Positions 41,026 to 46,351 of a DNA stretch of 46,351 nt are shown here, one piece after another. The number at the start of each line of letters is the position of its first letter. Within the stretch, counting starts at the first letter, position 1. Origin of the DNA: Candidatus Didemnitutus sp. (GTDB lineage Bacteria > Verrucomicrobiota > Verrucomicrobiia > Opitutales > Opitutaceae); assembly GCA_030681265.1 (NCBI GenBank), contig JAUXXD010000074.1, positions 1 through 46,351 of the forward strand, given 5' to 3'. Position numbers and translations under genes: made by a program. The notes under the pieces are model-generated. The model saw nothing but the letters and a program-made list of their open reading frames with translations, was not told the origin of the DNA and did no database searches.

Positions 41026-42330
41026 ATGCCTACCCCACCCAACCTCGTCCGCGCCCTCGGACGCTGGACGCTCGTCGCCCTCGTGATCAACGGCGTAATC
41101 GGCAGCGGTATCTTCGGTCTGCCCGACGACGTCGCCCGCGAACTCGGCGGCGCCGCACCGTGGGCCTACCTCCTCGCGGCCATCGGTGTCGGCGCATTGA
41201 TGGGCGTCTACGCAGAACTCGGCTCGCAATATCCCGCGGCGGGCGGCTCCTACCTCTGGGCGCGCGATGCCTTCGGGCGCCACGCCGGCATTCAAATGGG
41301 CTGGTTTGTCTGGCTCACTCGCCTCGCCTCCGCTGCGGCCAACGCCAATCTGTTTGTCGTCTACCTTGGTGAATTCATTCCCGCCGCTACCGAGCCGTGG
41401 CCGCGGGCGCTCCTCTTGGTCGCGTTGCTCGGCGGCCTCACCCTCGTCAACTACCGCGGTGTGAAAACTGGTGCGCGACTCTCGAATATTTTCACCATCG
41501 CGAAACTCGTGCCGCTCACCCTGCTGATTGTCGCGGGTTTGTTTCTTGCGCAAAAATTTACGCCCGCGACCCCGGCGATCGCACCGAGTTCGTCCAACTG
41601 GCTCAACGCCCTGGTCGTGCTCATGTTTGCCTTCGGTGGTTTCGAGACGGCGCTGATTCCACTTGCTGAAGCCAAGAATGCGCGGCGCGACGTGCCGTTC
41701 GCGTTGCTCATCGGTCTGGTGGTGATCGCGAGCTTCTACCTGTTGCTGCACTTCGTCGCGATGTGGGCGGTGCCGGATCTTGCCAACAGCCAACGGCCGC
41801 TCGCTGACGCCGCCCGCGCCATCTTCGGCGACGGCGCGGCGAAGCTCATCGCGGTGGGCGCACTCGTTTCGACATTTGGTTTTCTCTGCGCGCAACTCGT
41901 CGCGGTGCCGCGCCTCACTTACGCCTTTGCCGTCGGCGGTGATTTTCCGGCCGCGTTCGGCACGGTGCATCCCCGCTTTCGCACACCGAGTGTTTCCATT
42001 TTGTGGTGGGGCGCGCTCGTGCTGGTGCTTGCAATCTACGGCAGCTTTATCTGGAACGCCGTGCTGTCCGTGGCCTCGCGCATCATCAGTTACACGCTGG
42101 TCTGCGCCGCATTCGTGAAACTCCGCCGCGCGCGACCAAACGTCGATTCATTCCGTCTGCCCGCCGGGCACTTCTTCGCCGCACTCGGTTTTGGTTTTTG
42201 CGTGCTGCTCTTTACCCGGCTCAACGCCGAACACGCCAAAATCATCGCGGTCGTCGGTATCATTGCATTGGTCAACTGGTTGCTCGTGCGCCGTCGCCCC
42301 GCCCCGCCGCCCACCGCGACCGGCTTGTGA
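41026..42330 (+). CDS. APC-family amino acid permease
   Basis: 434 residues, twelve spans. The substrate loop is in VALVINGVIGSGIFGLPDDV, the APC G[SA]G motif in helix 1. YAELGSQYPAAGGSYLWAR is the helix 2-3 signature, and the helix 6 motif is FAFGGFETALIPLAEAKNARRDVP. Such transporters import or exchange amino acids or amines by proton or antiport coupling. The substrate is unknown. The gene starts 15 bp after the secreted protein stop, so it may belong to the FNT operon, but a join by function is not obvious. Confidence 0.88.
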   Translation: MPTPPNLVRALGRWTLVALVINGVIGSGIFGLPDDVARELGGAAPWAYLLAAIGVGALMGVYAELGSQYPAAGGSYLWARDAFGRHAGIQMGWFVWLTRLASAAANANLFVVYLGEFIPAATEPWPRALLLVALLGGLTLVNYRGVKTGARLSNIFTIAKLVPLTLLIVAGLFLAQKFTPATPAIAPSSSNWLNALVVLMFAFGGFETALIPLAEAKNARRDVPFALLIGLVVIASFYLLLHFVAMWAVPDLANSQRPLADAARAIFGDGAAKLIAVGALVSTFGFLCAQLVAVPRLTYAFAVGGDFPAAFGTVHPRFRTPSVSILWWGALVLVLAIYGSFIWNAVLSVASRIISYTLVCAAFVKLRRARPNVDSFRLPAGHFFAALGFGFCVLLFTRLNAEHAKIIAVVGIIALVNWLLVRRRPAPPPTATGL

Positions 42331-42425
42331 CGCGCAGCGCGCAATAAATGCGCACGCTTTGCCAAGCGACACCGCACGACAGCAGGGTGAATCGAGTTTA
42401 ATAGCGAGCGACCAACGTCCCCGCC

Positions 42426-43754
42426 GTGTTCGACCTGCCCATCATCGATTCGCTACTGCTGAAACTCTTCCGTTTTCGCACGCGCGCGTTCCTGCGCATG
42501 GTCGATGCGCCGCCTACGGTGCCGCCGCCACCGGCGGGGGGCTCGGGTTATCTCTACGTGCACATTCCGTTTTGCGAAGTGCTCTGTCCGTTCTGCTCGT
42601 TTCATCGCGTGCAACACCGACACGCCCAAGCCGTGCGCTACTTCACGGCGTTGCGGACCGAGATTCGGCTCTACCACGCCGCCGGACACCGCTTCACCGG
42701 CGTCTACTTTGGCGGCGGCACCCCAACCACGGAACCCGCGGAACTCGTCACGACCATCGAGTTGGTGAAAGCGCTTTTTGGCGTGACCGAGATTTCGGTC
42801 GAAACCAATCCGAAGGATTTGCGCCCCGAAATCGTGCAACCGCTCCGCGCCGCCGGAGTAACGCGGCTCTCGGTCGGCGTGCAAAGTTTCGACGACAACT
42901 TATTGCGCGAGATGGAGCGCTACGAAAAATACGGCAGCGGCGCCGAGACGAGGGAACGCATCCGCGCCGTCGCGGGAATTTTTCCGACCCTGAACGTCGA
43001 TTTCATCTTCAACCAGCCGCACCAAACCCGCGCCTCGCTCGAGCGCGACCTCGCGCTCTTCCGCACCCTCGGGGCCAATCAGGTATCGTTCTACCCGTTG
43101 ATGACTTCGCCGACCGTCGACCGGCGCATGACCAAACAAATGGGCCAAACCGATCCGCGGCGACTCCGGCAGTTTTATCACACCATCGTTCAGCGGCTCG
43201 CCCCCGACTTCGCGCCGTCCTCGGCGTGGTGTTTTACGCGGCGCGGCCACGGCACCGACGAATACATCGTCGCGGCCGACAATTACGTGGGCGTCGGCAG
43301 CGGTGCGTTCAGTTACCTCGACGGCACGCTTTACTGCACCACGTTTTCGCTCTCCGCCTACGAGCGCCACATCGCACAAGGCCACACCGGCATCACGACC
43401 TGTCACCGCCTGCGCGAAACCGATCGCCTGCGCTACACGCTGCTCGTGCGCTTGTTCGGCCTGCATCTCGACCACGCTTCCGTGCTCACGCAACACGGGC
43501 CGCAATTCTTCCGCAAACTTTGGGGCGAGCTACTCACGTTGCGCCTCCTCGGCGCGGCGCGAGCGGATGCCCGCGGATGGCGCTTGAACGAGCGTGGCAT
43601 GTTCTGGCTCACGCTAATGATGTCGGCGTTTTTTGAATCCGTGAACAACTATCGCGACGCCATGCGCGCCCATGTCAAAGAGGAGCTCCACGAGTCGGTG
43701 GAAATGTGCGCACCGGCGGCCAACTCGCTCGCGCCGGCCGCCAGTCGCGAGTAG
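42426..43754 (+). CDS. HemN/HemW-like radical SAM protein
   Basis: 442 residues from a GTG. The radical SAM motif is C50-x3-C54-x2-C57 in HIPFCEVLCPFC, preceded by LYVHIPFC as in HemW/HemN. The SAM glycine motif is VYFGGGTPTTEP, and EISVETNPKDL and RLSVGVQSFDDNLL are characteristic of the coproporphyrinogen-oxidase-like family. A ~40-residue N-terminal extension precedes the barrel, and the C-terminal ~110 residues form a winged-helix-like domain. Anaerobic coproporphyrinogen oxidase, heme chaperone (HemW) and heme-degrading (ChuW/HutW) roles cannot be separated by eye. The extension and late-stage PLMTSPTVDRR favour a HutW/HemW-like protein. Confidence 0.85.
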   Translation: MFDLPIIDSLLLKLFRFRTRAFLRMVDAPPTVPPPPAGGSGYLYVHIPFCEVLCPFCSFHRVQHRHAQAVRYFTALRTEIRLYHAAGHRFTGVYFGGGTPTTEPAELVTTIELVKALFGVTEISVETNPKDLRPEIVQPLRAAGVTRLSVGVQSFDDNLLREMERYEKYGSGAETRERIRAVAGIFPTLNVDFIFNQPHQTRASLERDLALFRTLGANQVSFYPLMTSPTVDRRMTKQMGQTDPRRLRQFYHTIVQRLAPDFAPSSAWCFTRRGHGTDEYIVAADNYVGVGSGAFSYLDGTLYCTTFSLSAYERHIAQGHTGITTCHRLRETDRLRYTLLVRLFGLHLDHASVLTQHGPQFFRKLWGELLTLRLLGAARADARGWRLNERGMFWLTLMMSAFFESVNNYRDAMRAHVKEELHESVEMCAPAANSLAPAASRE

Positions 43755-43760
43755 CGTCTT

Positions 43761-44993
43761 TTAGGCCGTGGCCGCGACGGGTTCTTTCTTCCCGAATCCG
43801 AGCGCTGCCCGCAGCCAACTCCACGCCTTGCGCAGACCGATTTCGCAGGTGCCGTTCATCGCATACAAACGCGAGAATTCTTCCTCATGTCCGAGATAGC
43901 GCGGCGGCAACAGCAACAGTGAATCCGGTTTCCCCGTCGCCGGATCGAGTCCGAGCACTTCCGAGTAAAACACGCCGCGCCCAACCACGATTTCTTCACG
44001 CGGCACGACCACCGATTTTTGCGGCAGCACGAGCCACGGCTTGAAGCAGAATGTCAGTTGACCGTCGTCGGCCTTGTTCAATTTGCCATAAGTGCGCACC
44101 GGCGCGCCATCGAGTTTGCGGCCAAGAAACACGCGGTTGTTGTTCGCGAGCAGTTCAAACCGCTTGCGGCGGCGCGTGAAAAAATCCCAGCAGAAAATCG
44201 AGCCGAACGTCGTCAAACGAAACGCCCAACCTGCGATCAGCGCGGAGAAAATGAGGATGATAACCGACAGCGTCACGCCGACGACCGGATCGATAAACGC
44301 CAAGCCTGTCACCGAGCCGAGCAACGCCGTGCGCGCGCTCTTGAGCACGGCATCAACGGCGCCCCACGGGCTGAGGAGGATGAGGACGTTGATCGCGTGC
44401 GACGCGAGCCACACCGTCGCGTGCACCGCCACCGCGAGCGGCACCATCGCCGCCGTCAACAACCACGAAAGATCCATCGCGCCGAAGTGGATCATGGCGA
44501 GTCCGCCGAGCGACAAATCGAGTGCCGCCGTGCCGCCGGGCGCGGTCATGAATTTCGCTGCGGCGGCCACCAACACGGGCACCACTGCGCCCGTGGCCAC
44601 GAGTCCGCTAAATTTGTTTTCCACCGTATCGAGCACATCGAGCGGTTTTTTCCAGCCCGGAGGCATCGCCGCGCCGAAGGCATCCTTGGCCGCCGCCGCC
44701 CCGACCAGTAAAAAGCCGCACAGCCACACCAGCGGATTGGCAAACCACGGGAGCCGCGCCTTCTGTTCCGGCGTGCTCGCCTGCATCCATTGGTAGGCAC
44801 CGACAGCGCTGACGCCGAGCAACGGCGAGATGGCGATCCCCGTGATCTGCGCGGCGGTTTTGGCCAGTTCGAGGCCGGCACTCGGCACTTCACCGTCTTT
44901 GCCCTTGGCCGGTGTCGTGGCCGCCGCCCACAACGGCGACGCGCAAAGGCTGATCACGCAAGCGAGCGCAATAATCGGAAGAAATCGCTTCAT
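43761..44993 (-). CDS. Polytopic membrane protein, DUF4126-like N-terminal part
   Basis: 410 residues with a signal peptide (LACVISLCASPLWA). About eight spans lie between 50 and 285. The block AQITGIAISPLLGVSAVGAY and, later, WKKPLDVLDTVENKFSGLVA resembles DUF4126. The C-terminal ~140 residues (from RRRKRFELLANNN) are soluble with a beta pattern (LDGAPVRTYGKLNKADDG). Function unknown. It is convergent with the radical SAM gene, 6 bp away, and divergent from the RNA methyltransferase gene. Confidence 0.75.
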   Translation of the reverse strand: MKRFLPIIALACVISLCASPLWAAATTPAKGKDGEVPSAGLELAKTAAQITGIAISPLLGVSAVGAYQWMQASTPEQKARLPWFANPLVWLCGFLLVGAAAAKDAFGAAMPPGWKKPLDVLDTVENKFSGLVATGAVVPVLVAAAAKFMTAPGGTAALDLSLGGLAMIHFGAMDLSWLLTAAMVPLAVAVHATVWLASHAINVLILLSPWGAVDAVLKSARTALLGSVTGLAFIDPVVGVTLSVIILIFSALIAGWAFRLTTFGSIFCWDFFTRRRKRFELLANNNRVFLGRKLDGAPVRTYGKLNKADDGQLTFCFKPWLVLPQKSVVVPREEIVVGRGVFYSEVLGLDPATGKPDSLLLLPPRYLGHEEEFSRLYAMNGTCEIGLRKAWSWLRAALGFGKKEPVAATA

Positions 44994-45099
44994 CCGCCGA
45001 GCCTAGCGGGCTCGTGCGCCTTGGGAAGCCCGCAAATCAGCACCTGTGATGGCCCAACGCAGCCGTGACAAACCGCCGGGGCTGCGCTTGGCTCCCGCC

Positions 45100-45879
45100 A
45101 TGTCGCTGACCAAAGCCGCAATCGCCCGTCTGCGCTCCTTGCAGGAGAAAAAGCACCGCGAGGCGGCGGGCTTGTTCATCGTCGAAGGCGAAAAAGTCAT
45201 CGGCGAACTCCTTGCCGCACAGCACCCCTTCGTCGAACTCTATGCGACCGACGCTTGGCATCCGCCACTATGCGCGCATGGCGGCGGCCCGGTCGTGCAG
45301 GAAATCGACGCAGCCACGATGGCACGCATCAGCCATTACCCGACGCCGGCGAACGTGCTCGCCGTCGGTCTCATCGTGCGCCGCCCGCTGGAGCCCGGCA
45401 CCCTCAATCGCGGGCTCACCCTGGCGCTGGATGGCATCCAAGATCCCGGCAATGTCGGCACGCTGCTGCGCATCGCCGATTGGTTCGCGCTCGACCGCGT
45501 GGTGCTCTCGCCGGATTGCGCGGATCTGTTTTCGCAAAAAGTGATCAACGCCAGCATGGGCTCCTTCGCGCGCGTGGCGACATTCACCGCGACCCTCGCC
45601 GACGCCCTCGCGGAGCTCACCTCGCCCGTGCTCGGTTGCGATTTGCACGGGGACGATGTGCACGATCTGCGAGCCTTGCGCGATGCCGTCATCGTCGTCG
45701 GCCGCGAAGGGCGCGGGCTCTCCCCCGCCGTTGCCGCGCGCGTGACGCAACGGGTCACGATTCCGCGTTTCGGTGGCGCTGAGTCGCTCAACGCCGCCGT
45801 CGCCGCCGCGATTGTCTGCGACAATTTGCGGCGCGCCGCCGCCGGCACTCCCGCGCCAACCCGCGTCGCCTTGGACTGA
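45100..45879 (+). CDS. SpoU/TrmH-family RNA 2'-O-methyltransferase
   Basis: 259 residues from the ATG at 45100; a GTG at 45046 is also in frame. The N-terminal substrate-binding domain contains RSLQEKKHREAAGLFIVEGEKV, typical of the RlmB/TrmH-like subgroup that modifies rRNA. The SPOUT knot motifs are present: motif 1 LDGIQDPGNVGTLLRIADWF, motif 2 VIVVGREGRGLSP, and motif 3 IPRFGGAESLNAAVAAAI. The enzyme methylates a ribose 2'-OH using SAM. The exact target (16S/23S rRNA or tRNA) is not determined. Confidence 0.9.
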   Translation: MSLTKAAIARLRSLQEKKHREAAGLFIVEGEKVIGELLAAQHPFVELYATDAWHPPLCAHGGGPVVQEIDAATMARISHYPTPANVLAVGLIVRRPLEPGTLNRGLTLALDGIQDPGNVGTLLRIADWFALDRVVLSPDCADLFSQKVINASMGSFARVATFTATLADALAELTSPVLGCDLHGDDVHDLRALRDAVIVVGREGRGLSPAVAARVTQRVTIPRFGGAESLNAAVAAAIVCDNLRRAAAGTPAPTRVALD

Positions 45880-45888
45880 CGCCGCAGT

Positions 45889-46351
45889 TCAGTAGCGCTG
45901 TCGGGCAATCCACGCGCGGACATTCTCGTCGAGAATGTTCATCGGCACCGCGCCGTCTTTTAGCACGAGGTCGTGATAAGCGCGGAGATCGAAGCGTTCG
46001 CCGAGTTGGGCTTTGGCGAGTTCGCGCAGTTCGAGAATTTTCAACATGCCGATTTTGTAGGAACACGCCTGTCCGGGAATGACGATGTAGCGGTTGGTCT
46101 CGGTGAAAATGTCGCGTTCGGGAAACGGCGAGTTGGTGCGCATCCAGTTCATCGTTTCTTCGCGCGTCCATTTCTGCGCGTGAAGTCCCGTGTCCACCAC
46201 GAGCCGGGCCGCGCGGAGCAGTTCGCTGGAGAGGCGGCCAAAATCCATGTAGGGATCGGTGAAGAAACCGAATTCCTTCGGCATGAATTCCGTGTAAAGT
46301 GCCCAGCCTTCCGCATACGCTGTGTTGCCGCCGAATTTGCGGAAACGCGGG
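45889..46351 (-). CDS. DUF885 family protein, C-terminal part; 5' end outside window
   Basis: The frame is open to the right edge and covers 154 codons. It includes the family motif AYAEGWALYTE near the edge. YIVIPGQACSYKIGMLKILEL and RAYHDLVLKDGAVPMNIL are typical C-terminal elements. DUF885 proteins are zinc-dependent peptidase-like enzymes, often secreted and bearing HExxH upstream of this part. The N terminus, including any signal peptide and metal motif, is not in the window. Convergent with the RNA methyltransferase gene. Confidence 0.85.
   Translation of the reverse strand, partial: PRFRKFGGNTAYAEGWALYTEFMPKEFGFFTDPYMDFGRLSSELLRAARLVVDTGLHAQKWTREETMNWMRTNSPFPERDIFTETNRYIVIPGQACSYKIGMLKILELRELAKAQLGERFDLRAYHDLVLKDGAVPMNILDENVRAWIARQRY

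Noticed and set aside
40351-41970. 539-codon minus-strand open frame
   Set aside because: Antisense to the secreted protein and APC permease, both of which have clear motifs. The antisense translation is a charged low-complexity sequence.
1-46351. tRNA genes, CRISPR arrays, insertion sequences, prophage or defence islands
   Set aside because: Intergenic space is small and no cloverleaf, repeat-spacer pattern, transposase or integrase coding sequence was seen.

Overview
The window is GC-rich, densely packed bacterial chromosome with about 45 genes. Intergenic gaps are mostly under 100 bp. I see no tRNA, rRNA, phage, transposase or CRISPR. Gene content points to Verrucomicrobiota, probably an Opitutaceae-like lineage: a stand-alone SWIB protein, an RRM/RGG protein, a class II ribonucleotide reductase, a DipZ/DsbD-type reductase and an AK-HSD fusion linked to metX and a long cystathionine gamma-synthase. 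This placement is inference from style, not from a marker gene.

Region 1 (1-7265) is the most unusual part. It opens with the 3' end of a B-family (ba3-like) heme-copper oxidase subunit I. The active-site tyrosine that true oxidases cross-link to a copper-ligand histidine is a glutamine here, which suggests nitric oxide reduction. Next come a multi-span SCO-domain protein and a large fusion of cytochrome b, two [4Fe-4S] clusters and an MvhD-like domain. A near-perfect FNR/DNR-type site with a correctly spaced -10 element drives a DUF2249 protein and a cupin. A small CxC helical protein and a Crp/Fnr regulator with the FNR-type E-SR recognition motif follow. I read this as an NO-responsive respiratory module. 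The region ends in the decayed 3' end of an outer-membrane beta-barrel gene that still has its terminator.

Region 2 (7359-18000) holds housekeeping metabolism: an HD hydrolase, NrdJ, a small membrane protein, then thrA (AK-HSD), metX, a divergent cystathionine gamma-synthase, an Mpv17-like membrane protein and cysteine synthase. A PatB/MalY C-S lyase at 33.9 kb would complete a transsulfuration route to homocysteine.

Region 3 (18-33.5 kb) has a DsbD-like reductase, two EamA transporters around a secreted lipase-like hydrolase, an orphan sensor kinase with a degenerate receiver, SWIB and RRM proteins, an HTTM-DCC fusion with a small partner, a fatty-acid hydroxylase-type enzyme, MscS, an SbtA/PII-like pair and tandem Hsp20 genes.

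Region 4 (33.9 kb to the end) has the C-S lyase, a DusB-like enzyme, MarC, a eukaryote-like cysteine dioxygenase, a proline-rich membrane protein, a PH-domain protein, an FNT channel translationally coupled to a secreted protein of possible nuclease fold, an APC permease, a HemW-like radical SAM protein, a polytopic membrane protein, a SpoU-type RNA methyltransferase and a truncated DUF885 gene at the window edge.
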